The notes under the pieces: generated by a model
What the model saw: only the letters and a program-made list of their open reading frames with translations
Databases searched by the model: none
What the model was told of the DNA's origin: nothing
From: Vitrella brassicaformis
Lineage: Eukaryota; Sar; Vitrellaceae
Length of the DNA: 64,000 nucleotides
Direction: 5' to 3'
Assembly: GCA_001179505.1 (NCBI GenBank)
Contig: CDMY01000297.1
Location: 66,919-130,918, forward strand
Position numbers and translations under genes: made by a program
Shown: one piece after another, positions 1 through 13,309 of the stretch
Position numbering within the stretch: the stretch's first letter is position 1
How the letters are laid out: each line of letters opens with the position of its first letter

Positions 1-277
1 GCAATGCACACGATCAGCATGCCAACCGACACAGAGGAAGGAAGGACCGATGAATGAATAAAACCGACGTGCACTGCACCCACTCGTCCGTCCGTCCGTC
101 CACGGCAGCACATGGACATCATCCATCGATAGATACATGTACATGGCCACACGGCTGCTCACCCCTCTAGGAACTGCGTGTATCGACCTAACACCGATTG
201 ACACATCCAACCATCCAAGCATCCAACCGACTACCCACGAAACAAAATCGATCGCCGATTTCTCCAGCCCCCAGTCG

Positions 278-3200
278 TCACACCTCCTTGACGGAGACCT
301 TGCCAGTGTGTGTGCCGGTGTGTGCGTGTGTTGGGGGAGTGGTGGAGTCGCTGTCGGTCTCCTTGTTGACGGGCACTGGCTGCTCCAGCTGCTCCCTGAG
401 CTGGAATATCACCGACGGCCAGATCGACATGGCGAAGAAGTCGCCGATGAGATCGCCCTCGATGCCGTAGATACTGCGCACCTTGCACCGCAGCAACGCA
501 CCTGAGACATGCACACACATAAACAACCAACAATATGAACATCTCTCGCCGTGTGTGTGTGTGTGTGTTCTGTTGGTCTGTCTCGCGTACCCATGACGGC
601 GAACACAGTGAGGCACGCCCAGGCCACACAGTGCAGATTGTGCACTGGCGCATCAACCGCCCTGGTGATGGCCTGGATGATCAGCAGCGCCCATGCGCCG
701 TAGAAGAAGACTCCCATCATCAGGGCGGTTGTCCAGCCGCCCTTGCCCTTGCCGTGGGCCTTGCGTGCGACGGGGCCGAAGCCCAGCGACGGGCAGACGA
801 GGTACAGCAGGTGTGCCGGGACGGCCGCAAAGTCGGGGCGGTGGAACATCTGATGGTGTCAGGTCATGTGCAGACAGGGAGAGGGAGGGTGGGTGTTGGG
901 GTGGGTTGGGGTGTGCGCTGTCCGATGGATTACCTACCTGGATGAGGGGCAGCTTCCACTGCTCCCATCCATAGTGCTTGAGGACGCCCTTCTCCTTGGC
1001 CACATACTTGTAGAGCGACATCATCATGTAGCACATGACCACCGTGTATATCAACCTGACAGACCGATCTCAGCCACACACACACATAAGCTTAGCGCGC
1101 CTCCCTCCCTCCCTCCCTCCCTCATTGACCCACCCAGTAATGATCGATGCTGTCTGCAGGGATTTGAGAGCATGGTCGCCGCCCGACATGAGCAGCGCCG
1201 TGGCCGTGGCGCCCTCAGTGAAGGCCCAGAACACACGAGTGACGATCGTCGGCTCCTGCGTCCCGTTGTCTGCCAGAGAATCAACCACAAGCGACCCTGC
1301 AACACACACACGAAGGCCGCATATCGTCGATGGATGGTGTCTGTGTGTGATTGTGATTGTACAGTATTGCGTACGTACCCGAGTCCGACGACGTGACAAA
1401 GTAGAGAGTGATGCCGATGAGCGAGAGGAAAGTGAGAAGCGGCCCGATGCCCTCGTACTGGTCCATCAGGTCAAACCACATGTCATTGGTCCCGCGGCAC
1501 GACAACCGCAGCTTCTGACCTGGGTCCGGCACCTTCACACACACGACACAAACGCAGTAAGTGGCCTTTCACCCCATCCATCCGTCCGTCCATCTGTTCG
1601 GCCGCGCACGCACACACGCACCTTGAGGTCTTTCATGGAATCGCACGTGATGCCTTCTAGGGCCGCCTCGCGCTCGACCCGCAGCGCGCTGCCGCCGAAG
1701 ATGGTGAGCCAGAGGAAGGTGTAGACACAGGGGGCCGTCATGACGCCCATGATGAACTGGCGGATGGTGCGGCCGCGGGAGATCTTGGCGATGAAGATGC
1801 CGCAGAAGGGCGCCCAGGAGATCCACCAGCCCCAGTAGAAAATCGTCCTGATTGATCGCACACACCGACACAGACAGGTCGAAACTGTGTGTTCACATGT
1901 GGATGAATGAATGTGTGTGTACCACTCGTCCATCCATCCCGCGGGAGCGCCTGTGGCGTCGGGCGATCCACCGCCGTTGAGTTGCTCGAAGGCGTCCGTC
2001 CCTGCAATGCAGTACAGTGGATAGACACACGTAGACGAAGGAATGGATTGATGGATGGATGGATGTGTGTGTATGTGCAGGTAGGTGGTAAGGCACATGA
2101 CGTACACGTCTGCAGTTTGAGGATCCACTGGAAGTAAACACCGAGGTTTTGCGTGTAGAGGTTCAGCAGATACCTGACAAGAGGACACACACAGACAGTG
2201 CAGCACAGACCCCGCCACACTGAGACGTCCCCATCAGTGGCTGCTCGCCTTTGATTGACTCACCATGTGTCGTCAGCGAAGATGGTCAGCAGCATCAGGA
2301 CGTTGCCCACCATGAAGCAGATCTCACTCAGTATCTTCACCCCGACCTTCAGCCCTGAACAACACATGAACGACGGGCAGCCAGCCATACACAAACACAT
2401 ATCCATGCGCTCAGCCGCTCGGTGACTGACACGTTCCCTCCAATGCTCACCGCTGACGACCGACAGTGTGGCGATGGCGGTGATGACCCAGATGAGCAGC
2501 ACCTGAGAGTTCTCGCTCACCTCAAAACCCGGGAAATACCTTCACAAACAGCCAGAACCACATCACATACCACGTGACAATTACACGTCCAAGCCCATCG
2601 TCCTCCCACACACTCACCTGTTTAGGCCTGCGTTGAGTTGCATCGCCCCAAGGCCCAAAGACGTGCACACGCCGGCCACCGTGGCGACGATCGAGATGAC
2701 ATCGATGACGTCGCCCAGTGGCCCGAACACACGGTCGCCGAGCAGTGGGTAGAATGTGCTCTTCATGTTCATAGGAAGGTTGGATCGGTAACACAAAAGG
2801 CCCAGCAGCATGCCAAGAATCGCATACACCACCCAGGCGTGGAAGCCCCAGTGGAAATACGTTATCAGCATGCTCCTGCCAGACGGGAAACCAGGCCAGG
2901 ACGTCAGGAGGAGGAAGGATTGTGCCCCCATATCTCTGTCTGTCTGCCTGATCCGCTCCCGCACGTACGTACCACTGTGCGCGTTCGTTGTCTTCCATCT
3001 CGGACCACCGCGCCCCGTGGCACTCGCCCGTGCCAGGGACCGGGCTCCCGTCCTCGTTAAACCGGCGAGCACCGGCGAAGGGACTGCCATAGCACGGCTC
3101 ATAGTGCCATATTGGCTGAACCGATCGACACCAACAAACACGTGTGAGAATGAACATATGAGCACCGTGCGCCAGCGTGGCCGTCATGTATCCCCGATCC

Positions 3201-3972
3201 TCCCCACTAACTTACCTCAGCCACACCGAAGTAGAACAAACCGATACCAACGCCGCACGCAAACAGCATGGCAAACCAGGAGCCTGATGATGTCCATGCA
3301 TGTCTCTCAACTCAATGCCCTGGTCCACCCACCCTTCCACCCACCGAGTGAGAATTCGGGATCTTCGTCATCCTTGCCCATCTTAATGTCGCCATACTTG
3401 GACAAATACAGCCACAGCAGAAACACCGTCCACCTGGTTGGTTGATGCAGACAGACAGACAGACGACCTCAAGGAATCACAGCCGACGAAGAGGCTATTC
3501 CCTTGCCTTCCCTCCCGTGTCCACTTCGCTCACACTGCCTGGGTGCCCATATACAGCCACGTCCAGGTGCTGGTGATCCACAGCTTGGCCGACTCGAGGT
3601 GGATACGTGCGCAGGTCTCCGAGTCAGGGTCCTGGCAGGTGATCATGGCCCACGCGACGAACCCCCAGAGGAGGATGCACGCGGCTATCGTGATGACGGG
3701 ATTGCAGCGGATCTTCAAGAAGCCGATACCAAACGGGGTCACCTCGAACGAAAACATCTTCGACGACCAGTCCACCTCACCATTCTCGGACGCCTGGCAC
3801 CAGAAAGACACAGTCACACTCGATGACGCATGCGAGATGTCTCTCGTGTCGCTCGGCGTTCCTCGTCTGTCGTCACGACGCTCACCTCGGACGGGAGGAT
3901 GTCGACCTCGTGGTTGCCCGGGGAAAAGCCCAGCATCCCCTGGCTGCTCTTCTCGGATTGATGATGCGCCAT
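278..3972 (-). CDS. BCCT-family transporter (betaine/carnitine/choline type), multi-exon
   Basis: This gene encodes a membrane transporter of the BCCT family, which carries quaternary ammonium compounds such as glycine betaine, choline or carnitine using an ion gradient. About 14 exons are read on the minus strand. The start ATG at 3972 opens a short polar N-terminus. Family landmarks follow in order: [21 protein letters not shown] at about 3290-3215, [15 protein letters not shown] near 2860, [18 protein letters not shown] near 2740, and the signature [20 protein letters not shown] at 1840-1780. About twelve hydrophobic segments can be counted. The Gly-rich segment reads GVGIG, with Val where BetP has Met, so sodium coupling cannot be assumed. 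A polar C-terminal tail ends at a TGA at 278-280. The family is chiefly bacterial but occurs in marine algae. The family call is firm; the substrate is not. Confidence 0.94.
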
Positions 3973-4193
3973 GGCGCAGATCTTGACCACCGGGCAGCAC
4001 TCGAGTCACTCTCTCACACTCACAGCGCCGCGGACGCGAGAAAAACCTGATGTTGAGATCCTCCGCAAAAGCTCGCTGGGGAGAGCTTAGCTCGCAGGCC
4101 TCGCAGCTCGCATCGTTGTTTCGGTGAGCATCTCCTCGCTTGTACGTCCATTCCGTCAAGCCACAGCTGCACGAAGCGACGTGAGTGACTGAA

Positions 4194-5636
4194 ATGAAGA
4201 AATCCTTTGCAGAGGAGGAGAGGGATGACGTGCCATACTTGCGCTGCCTGGCGGACAGGAAAGGCCTGCTGATTGGCACTGCTGTCAATGACTGGGCCCT
4301 GCGCAGCGGCGACGCTCCTTATCAGCAGATTCTGCAAAAACAGTTCAACGTGGTGGTAGCTGAGAATGCCTGCAAGTGGGGATCTCTTCGGCCGTCGAGG
4401 TCGGTATTCGACTTCACCGATGCAGACAGGATCCAGCAGCTGGCGGAGGACAACAAGCAGAAGTTCCGGGGACACTGCCTGTGAGCTGGCGTGTTTGTTT
4501 GGTCAGTGCAGATCTGCACTGCACTGCACACCATCTTGCCTGTGTGTGTGTGTGTGGTGTGCAGGGTGTGGCACAACTGGAATGGCAACCCGGAGTGGCT
4601 CAATCGCTTCCACGGCAGTGCTCAGGAGAAGCAGGCCCTACTCGAGGAGCACATCGGCACTGTGGTGAGGCACTTTGGCGGCAAGATCTTCGCTTGGGAC
4701 GTCGTCAACGAAGGTGATTGGGCCAGTCGTGGCATCAGCACCGACCATGTGCACATCCATCTGTCGTCTTTCACTGCTTGCGTGTGGCCAGCGCTTGAAG
4801 ATCAGCAGCCGGCCCCGTCGTGCCCCGCCCTCCGTAAGTCCATATGGTCAGACATCCCCGACTTTATCGACTTGGCCTTCCGCCGCGCCCACGAGGCCGC
4901 CCCGCCCTCCACACAGCTTTTCTACAACGACTACAACGTCGCCTCCTGCAGGGGATGGTCCAAGCCTAAGGCAGACGCCATGTTGCATCTTGTCAGGGGC
5001 ATGCTCGAAAGGGGCGTGCCCATACACGGGGTCAGTAGGCAGCAAACAGACGAGTGGTGCACAGGCACATCTATCTATGTGTCTGCTCTCTGCTTAATCT
5101 GTGTGTGTGTCAGGTGGGCTTCCAGCTGCACACCAACACTCACGCCAACACGTCAATGCTGATGGACGGCATCCGCGAGAATGTGAGGCGCTATGCTGAC
5201 CTCGGCATTGTGGTGCACATGACGGAAGTCGACGTGCCAGGTGAGCGTCAATGGTGGCAAACATCTGTGGTTGTGACCGATTGCCCACGTGTGTGGTGTG
5301 TGTGCAGGTGGCCAGTGGGATCACGGCAAGTTTCATCCACTGCCAGCGGACAAGTGGACGGACGCCGACAGGGCGACTCAAGCGGACATATACGGCGAGC
5401 TCCTCAAGATCTGTGTGGAAGAGCCGAACGTCAAGGCCTTCCTGAGCTGGGGATTCACCGACAAATACACGTGGCTGCCAGGTACTGCGTATAGAGAGAT
5501 GCATGTGTCCTAGCGGCATGTGTCCCATGTGTGTCTGTGTGTGCGCGTGTCTACAGAGGATTGTCCACTGCCGTGGGACCGTCAGTACGGAGAGAAGCCA
5601 GCGGTGAAGGCGATGCGGCGGGCACTAGAAGCGTGA
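4194..5636 (+). CDS. GH10 endo-1,4-beta-xylanase
   Basis: The product is a glycoside hydrolase family 10 enzyme, which cleaves internal beta-1,4 bonds of xylan by a retaining mechanism. Six exons join in phase: 4194-4480, 4565-4713, 4792-5030, 5114-5240, 5308-5481 and 5557-5636, giving about 351 residues, close to one GH10 catalytic barrel. Motifs in order are ENACKWGSL, HCLVWHNWN, WDVVNEA with the acid/base Glu, GVGFQLHTN, TEVDV with the nucleophile Glu, and LSWGFTDKYTW. Both catalytic Glu residues are present. No signal peptide is visible from the first ATG; an upstream leader exon cannot be excluded, but only 221 bases separate this start from the divergent BCCT start. An intracellular enzyme would be unusual for the family. 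The gene is convergent with the next one. Confidence 0.94.
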
Positions 5637-5873
5637 TCAATACATGTGGATGAAAGGAAAGAGAATTCGAAGTTTTTGTGTTGTCAAAGGGATGGGGCAA
5701 TGGGCAGACTACATGGATTTACGTTGCACATAGAATGCGTGTCCGTTTGCAAGCAAGGAGGCTGCGAAACAGCGATACGTATTGCGACTGCATGCACTGA
5801 CACGCAATGATCAACAGAGCAAGCGAGAGGAATACACGAAACACACAGCGACCAGTAGGTCAATTACACATGT
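5637..5873. other. convergent intergenic spacer
   Basis: These 237 bases lie between the stop of the xylanase gene and the stop of the minus-strand gene. I see no coding signal. They probably hold both 3' untranslated regions. Confidence 0.5.
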
Positions 5874-8800
5874 TTATCTCGCCGTAAGGTAGCCGCTCCT
5901 GACTCTTGTGTGCGATGTGCGTGGTGTTTTGGGCCGCTGTGGCCCGGGTGAGACCTGGCGTAACCGGTGTGTCTGACCCAGACACTCTCCCACAAACTGC
6001 ATGGGACACAAGTGCAAGCAAAAGACGCACACACGCGGCATTGAATGCATTGAGCTAGTGCGGCGGCATTTCTGACCTGGATGAAGTCATGCGAGTGGAC
6101 CTGCCACGCATTCTTCGGGACGGGGGGCTCTGACAGACACACAATCAGGCAGACAGACAGACAGACACACAACAGAACACGTGTGCACACGGATGGATGC
6201 TTGTCTGCTTCTCGCTCACTCGACAGGTTGTGAATGAGTATGAGCTCCAACACGCGAGGGCCCACCACCGTGGCGACCTGCTGCAGCAAGAAGGGATCGC
6301 CACTGATCAGTACAGCCCTCGTCCGCCAACTCTGCACACACACACACGCACAAGAGATTGCATAATTGCGTGTCTCGCGGGGCGGATCGGATCGGTGGCC
6401 GCTGTCGACCGCCTGACCTTGACGGTGGCGATGAGCGGGAGGAATTCGGTGAATATCATCTCCTGCTCTTCGCCCAGCTTGAAGGTCTTGACGTCCATAA
6501 CCTCACATCCACCGTAGCGAAGAGCCTTACGCAACTACGGTGGATACAGACGCAGAGACACAGTCACGTCTCCTTTGGGGTGTGTGTGTGTGTGTGTTTA
6601 CCGGTACTGGAAGGTCGGCCTTGAACGAATTGTAAACCACCTGCACACATGGACACAGAAGCGCACATCGTGCAGTACGGCCGCATCCCCGTGCAGCGAC
6701 TGCATCGGCTGTACCAGCATCTTGCGCTTCGACAACACGCGATCGCGCTGGAAGCTCTCGACACAGAAGTGGTTGAGGCCGAACCTCAGCAGCAGCACCC
6801 GAATGACCCGCACAATGTCCCCAATATTTTCCCAACACGGCGGCAAAGGACACGTCGTGATGTCCCACACCACCTGATGGATGACACACACCCGCAGAGA
6901 CACATGTATGGATCCAATTCGCTGTATTGTGTGTGAGTGTATGTCCATCCTCACCTTTTGATATGTCTGATCGGTGGTGCTGGGAAACGGTGCCCTTCTG
7001 TACTCGGTGATGCTGCTGCATGGCTGCCACCACTGCGGCCGCGGCAATGCTGGCATCAGCTGGGGCGCTGCTTGGGGGCTGGGTGATGCTGCCTCATACT
7101 GGCCGCGCACCGGAGGCCGAGGGGAGCCGGTGGCGTCAGACGGCGACACAGAGGGGGCTGCGTCGTGGTCGGCTGTCGTCTGTGTGGCCTCCATGGGTTG
7201 GGGTGGTGGTGATGAGGTGTCTGTTGGCTCCTCGTCCACTGCCTGGTGCCACCTGGCAAACTCTGTCCGGAGCACCTCCAGCCTGAAACTCAACTGAGAA
7301 AGGCAATGATGGTGAAATGTCTCTTTGTCGGTGTGTGTGTTTCATTGTCTCCCTTACTTTGATCATTTGCAGGTATTTGTCCTGGTTAATCGGTTGGTTG
7401 AGGACCTCTGACGCCACCCAATCAGGGGAATTCAAAGCCCGGCGGAGATACCCCTCCAAAGCTGCACAAAATAGTTACAGTCATCTGTGTCGCTCCCTGC
7501 CCTGACCTATTAGTGTGTGTGTCGCCCCTCCCCTTTTAAGACACGCACTGAATGCGGGCGCGTCGAGGTTGGTCTGGGGACGCTTAGCGGGTGCCCGCGT
7601 GGCGCGGTATGTCCTGCACGGCGGCTTGGCGTCCTTGGCGCCCCTCGGCTTGGCCTTTTTCTTCCCATGGGCCGCTTTCACCTCCTTAAGATCCCTCTCG
7701 ATCACCGACTCGCCCAGCACTTTGGCCGTCCTCTCCTCGGACCTCTCCGTGTGTGGGATGGGCAGGCTGAGTACTTGGGCGGTCGTGCTGGTCGTTTCCG
7801 TGATGGCTGTGCCCCTCTTAAGGGGGTGCGGTGTCTGCTGCTGTTGCGTGCTGCTGGCGGTGGGCGTGCGGAGGGTTGTGCGGAGGCTGACCATTGTGGG
7901 GGCCATGTTGTTGGCGCGCTTGGGGGCGTCGTCGGTCAGGTCCATTTCATCCTCCTTCGGTGTGGGCAAGAGAGCTGAAAGAGGGAAAGACAGAGAGGGG
8001 TAGTGTCGGTGGTGCGTGAGCATACTGCTCGGCGTACTCTCCAGCTGTGTCGACAGATGGAGGATGGCGAGCATGGCGTTCCGAAACTGCTCGAGCGGCA
8101 CATCACGGTAGTTGAGCCACACACGCCAGGCCTTCTCAAACACACCCCTGGCACACACGACGAGAAGGAGAAAGAGCCATGACTGCGACCTGCAGGAGGT
8201 TTCTTACCTTGCTGCATCCCGCTCGCCAGGAGTGTCGGCCAGATGAGTGAGAACGTCGCACAAGTTATGGAAGTCTTGCGCCTGTGGTGCAATTGTTGAG
8301 AGCAGATGCGTGTGTGCAGTGCAAGGGGGAATACTGATGGCAGCTCTCTGTTACGTACCTCCCATTTCTCGAAGAAGACCGATGGGTGGTGGTTGGCAAC
8401 GCACAAACGCACCAGGTCCCAGAGGCTCGCCAGCTCACTCCGCCTCGCCAACATCTGATCGTCCTCTTGTCTCTTCTGATGCCCAGCCCCCTCTCCCTCT
8501 CCCTCTCCCTCCTCGCCCTCCCCGCCCTCCCCGCCGTGCTGTCCGCCTGCCTTTTCCATATCTGTGTCTGCAAGCTCCTCATACTTGAATCCGTTGTGGC
8601 ACAGCTGGATGAACTGCGACAGACACAACTCCAGCTCCACATAGGTCTCGCCGCCACCATCTAGGAGGGAGGACGGCAGCGGCAGCGGATACACCTCCAC
8701 CTTGTCACTTCCCCTCAGCAGACGCCTGTTCCAGAAGGCCTGTCTCGCCTGGTTCGGGCCCCTCTGGCGCGGCATGTGCTTGGGGTGGGGCGGCGACGCC

Positions 8801-9856
8801 AGTCGGCTCCACTTGTTGGCGTTCCTTAGCGAGCGCACCTCCCTTATCTCCTCAATCTCTTCCTGTGTGGCCGTCTCCCACCCTCCCCACGGCGTGGGGG
8901 CGCTGTAGAGGTCCCGCAGGCGGCTCCAGGTCTGTGCGAGCCGGGTGGTGAGGTCCACCCAGGGTGGGCTGAAGTATGGGTTGACGGCAGGATCGCTCAG
9001 GTGGGCGTAGAGGACACGCTGGTTGAGGAACACGCGGATGCGGCAGTAGTCCTGTGTGGGGACGACGCGAGCAAGGTACGCAAAGTGCATCTCGCCGTCA
9101 TCGGTCGGGATGATGATGGTGTGGCCTTCCACGAAGTCCTGCAAGTCGTGGGCCGTCTCTTTGCCGCTCTGCCCCCTCCCATTGCTTCCTGGACCATTGC
9201 TTCCTGGATGACCACCACCGTCGCGAAATCCCAGGGCATCCCAGTGCAGGGGCCCTTCGGCGGACGGGCAAACCTCTTCGATGGCCTCCCTCCAGATCTC
9301 ATCGATCTCGCGTTGGTCAAGCCCTTTGTCCTCAAAGCTTGTCCTCTCACGGATGGTCGCTCTTGCCTGGCGACAGATCTGGTCGTACGACTCTGTGACG
9401 AGCTGCTTGGCCTGCCGCCGCAGCTGTCCCTCCATCAATGAGAGCGAGAAACCAAGGGCCACGCCTGTGCACAGACAGATGCAGCATTCAACAGACAATG
9501 CATGTGTGACACGCGTGTGTGCTCACCTCTGCATTGCTCAATAGTGGTTGCAGAGAAGCCCCGCTCAAACTCGCGCATCCGCTGTCGGAGGGCGGCGATC
9601 CCGCCATGAAGTGCAGAGGGAGCCACTCCATGACTCAGAGGAGGGGTCTCCACTGACTTGAGTTGTGCTTGCTTCCTGGGAGATCCTGACATTGGGTTTT
9701 GAAGCTGCGCGTACTCATTCCTGACAAAAATGGTTGCATTGGCATCACAACAAGTATCACAAGAAGTGAGGGAAGATGGGAATTCGCTGCTTACGTGACG
9801 CGGGGAGGCTTGTAATCGTTGTCGAACAAGGGATCACAGCGTATGTCCCTCCACAT
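5874..9856 (-). CDS. unrecognised multi-exon protein with acidic and basic low-complexity linkers
   Basis: I do not recognise a family. The minus-strand model starts at an ATG at 9856 (MWRDIRCDPLFDNDY), splices in phase at 9.72-9.8 kb to an exon holding PMSGSPRKQAQL, and continues into a long exon at 9.48-8.37 kb. That exon has a folded-looking region (HFAYLARVVPTQDYCRIRVF), a Gly/Glu-rich stretch near 8.47-8.53 kb and a hydrophobic helix (LASLWDLVRLCVANHHPSVF). The exon at 8.15-7.5 kb carries a helical part (FEKAWRVWLNYRDVPLEQFR) followed by a Lys/Arg/Ala-rich basic linker (AHGKKKAKPRGAKDAK). Exons between 7.4 and 6.3 kb encode another structured part with DIVRVIRVLLLRFGLNHF and MDVKTFKLGEEQEMIF. 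The last exon ends with TAA at 5874-5876. It is probably a large soluble protein of more than 800 residues. Exon borders in the middle are approximate. Confidence 0.65.
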
Positions 9857-9996
9857 CTTGTATGCTTCTGGCGATAGTTACCGTGGGGGAAGGGAGAACG
9901 TCGAGACTGGGCCCCCAGAGATTCTGGGGACATTTTGTTCCTTCCCTCCCATCATCGTCGCAAGGTTGAACGGTGCACGGCTCCCACATCGTCGCA

Positions 9997-12900
9997 ATGG
10001 CGTTGCCCGCTGTCCCGCAAGATGACCTGTCGCATCGCATGCTAGAGGTGTACGCCGCTGCTGGCCTCTCTCTTCTACCGGCGGGCTCTCCTGAGGCACA
10101 CTTGAAGGCGCTGCTGACACAACGAGGAGCGCTACCGGACAAGCAAGACGGCCACGAGGCCAAGAAGAGACTGTCCATCGCTGACCAGGCTTCCCCCCGG
10201 CCAAAGGCGGAGGAACACACCAAGGCCGCGCCAACCAAAGCCAGGGTGGCCCTCCCCCCGTTGAGAAACGGCGAAAAGCGCCACGAGCACGAGGATGAGA
10301 GCAGACCTGACGAGGAATCAGCCCCAATCGTCCCTCGCAAGCGCAGATTCCCGCGGCAGCCTCGCGAAGTGGTATGGATTCGATCACTGACATTCATGCA
10401 CTCGTCGGTGCTCTTGGAGGGATGTTAAATGTCCTTCCAGGTTCAATTAAAGGCGATGGGCTACAGCGAGCTGATAGATCTGTATCGGCAGAAGAAGGCC
10501 TCGGACATGATTTCGCTTCTCAAGCAGCACCCAGTCAAGACCAACATCAGGCAGCGTATGGAGCTGGCAGAGGTACATACATGGAATTCGCTCTTACACA
10601 TCTTGAGCTGATTGCACATTATGTGGGTGATAGGCTTTAGGTCTGAAGGACAGTGAGTGGGACAAGGTGCAGGACTCGTCGGCTTTGCAGATCTTTATGA
10701 GGGCCGAGAAGAAACTACGCACAGTGCAGGTGGTGGCCGCCGTCCGCATTCAGGCCGCATGTCGTGCCTGGAAGGTCCGCAGGGAGATCAAACGGGTGAG
10801 CTTGGGAACCAGAAGAGCCCACACTGCCAGGGACCAGGGCACCCATTCTTTGTGCATGTCTCATGACCATGCAGGCGCAGCTGCTGCAGGAAACGAAGTC
10901 CTGTATCATTCAGCGGAAGTGGCGCCGTTGGGCGAGATACCAGCGTGGAGTGGTTAGGCTGATCCGTCTTCGGGAGAGGCGCCTTGCTGCCGTCATCACC
11001 ATCCAAGCTGTCAGTCAGTCAGGGCTGAGGGCACACCAAAGAGACACAAGGGCATGCGTAAGGTCCACGTGCAATGTGCAGGCTTGTCGCGGGTGGATAT
11101 TCCGTTCGGGCAGGGCTGGGCTTACATCTCTCATCAAGATCAGGATGCTGCTGCAGACCTTCCACTGGATCAAGAAAACAAGAGAGTCGCTGGTAAGGCG
11201 GTGTAAATGCCGTTGCACCCCGCGCATCACGGTGTCTTGTCTCCCCTCGTGATCACATACAGGCAGCGTTCCGGATACAGAGGAACTGGCGCATATACGC
11301 TGATGCCAAGAAGGCGCCTGTCGATGCTGGCAAGACCATTCTCATCCTCGGCTCACTCTACCAACGGTCACTTCAAGAGGTAACCAACAGCCGGCACCCA
11401 TGAATACATCGCATCCCTCGATGTGCATATGTGTATTTGCCTGTATTTGGGATGGGAAGGCGAGGCGGCGAGCTCTGAATGTGATACTGGAGGGGACGCC
11501 CAGACCACTACGCTCTAACTTCGAGTTCACCTTCAGCATATTCGCCCTCGCCCAGGCCCAGGGCAAGAGGATCGCTGTCTTAGGTATGTTAGCCGCATTT
11601 GCCCAGGTGGAAACCTGTGTCTACTCCCTTAATCGCAGAGCGTCGGGCTTTCACCACAGCCACAGGGTGCCTGACCAAGCTGGGAAGCAAGCTTTCAGAC
11701 GAGCACGGCAGCAGCGCCAGCAATAAGGCAGATGGTGACTCTAGTGGTCAAAGGCCGAAATTTGATGGCAGTATGTGGTCAAAAGCGACTCTGGTCGTCA
11801 TGGGACTCACGTCCGTCAAGCCCAACGTGTCGGCCAAGACAAAGAAGGAGTGTGTGGCCTTCGAGCAGGAAGTACTGCGGCCTCTCTTTCCCAGACGCAA
11901 GCCAGTCAAACGACTAAGTAAGCGGGAAGAAGAGACATGATATATATGGGGGCCTTGTGTGCATCATGTGCAGGGACAGAGGCCACCGAGAAGAAGCCCC
12001 CGACCCCCGGCCGCTCCCCAGCAAGAGAGGCCAGGGGCAGGGGCACGCGGCGCGCGTCACAGCACGAAGCAGCCAAACAGCAGGAATCGGCCAAATCGGC
12101 AGGGCCATCCAAGACGCAAGACAGCACAGCCAAGGGCGACGGCACGCCCCCTAGTGACAAGAAGGGCGGCCTCCGTCTGCCTGCAGCCGTCAAGCACACG
12201 CACGAGGGTCCGCGGCAGCTGCCGGCGATCGCGAGCCTGAAGAGGCAGTCTGTGCCTACAGGGCCTGTCGGCTTTGTGATGGCAGACATGTCGCCCACCA
12301 GTGCTGACCAGGAAGTGGCACGACGCCGCCGCCACTCGACATTCGCTGACGGCCTTCACCACGCCACCCCCCATCTCCCCTCGTTAACGCCGACAGTCCT
12401 GTCCCCATCCAGCGGAGCCTCAGACATCCGCTGGCGGCAACGGAGCGTTACGTACAGCCCCCAAACCCGCGCGAGAAGGGCGTCAATCGGGGCCACCGTT
12501 CCCAAGGAGCTGCTCGTGCGTTCTGTGCAGGAGAAGACCCCACTGCAGGGGCTGCTAAGTGACGGCTCCTTCAAGTACAGCAACCGGCTGCGGCAGAGGC
12601 ACTACGCGTCTTTGGTGGCCATGCTGGTGGCGAGGAGGGCAGCAACAATAACGGACTCGGCGGCCTCCTCGCCGGCGGCCAAGCTGAAACACTTCGATCG
12701 GACGTTCTCGCGAAACTCGCTCGAGGCCCATCCTCTCTTTGAGCTGGAACACAAGGGCAACACCACTCTGGAGGGCGTCCTCGCCAAACTGGGCGATACG
12801 GGCGCACAGGAAAGGTCGGACATGAAGAGAGAAGGAGATGGGTGCGTGTCATGGATGGACTGCTGCCTGTGGCTTGAGTGGATCAGAGCCGAGAATATTC

Positions 12901-13010
12901 CCCTGAGACGGTCAACGAGCCAGAAGATCGAGGAGCGGTTCATCGAGAGGTGCGCTAAGTATGGGCGGCAAGCTGTACTTTCGCTGCTGCAGCTGCAGCC
13001 AGATGTGTGA
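9997..13010 (+). CDS. IQ-motif protein (probable calmodulin-binding)
   Basis: The gene encodes a protein with several IQ motifs, short helices that usually bind calmodulin or related EF-hand light chains. The first exon starts at ATG 9997 and is mostly polar and basic (VPRKRRFPRQPREV). IQ-like segments sit at exon ends: AAVRIQAACRAWKVRREIKR near 10740, SCIIQRKWRRWARYQR near 10900, a third interrupted by an intron near 11000-11090 (VITIQ then ACRGWIFR), and AAFRIQRNWRIYADAKK near 11265. After the IQ region comes a conserved-looking block (LNVILEGTPRPLRSNFEFTF), then a long last exon at about 11.97-13.01 kb rich in Ser, Pro, Lys and Arg with a helical C-terminus (CAKYGRQAVLSLLQLQPDV). No motor domain is seen, so this is not a myosin. 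The start is 140 bases from the divergent start at 9856. Confidence 0.8.
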
Positions 13011-13309
13011 ATAATTAATGTGGTGTCAGCTGTGTGCTTTGGAACATATTGACGCTGCTTGTGTGTCTCTCAGACAGTGTTTGCTCTCAGTCAGTCATTG
13101 TGTTATTGAGCCATCAATCGATCAACCAATCACACGTATGAGTGTGCCGCTGCCTCTGCTGCTCAGTCGGTGTAATTCTTCTCCTGCGTGTGCCCACACA
13201 GAGACACGAAAAGGAAAGAATGTGCATTTGATGAGGCGTGTCTGCTCCGTCCCCCATACACAACATACGTAGTAGTGCCGCATCCAGAGGAGATCTCTGA
13301 TTTTGTCAG

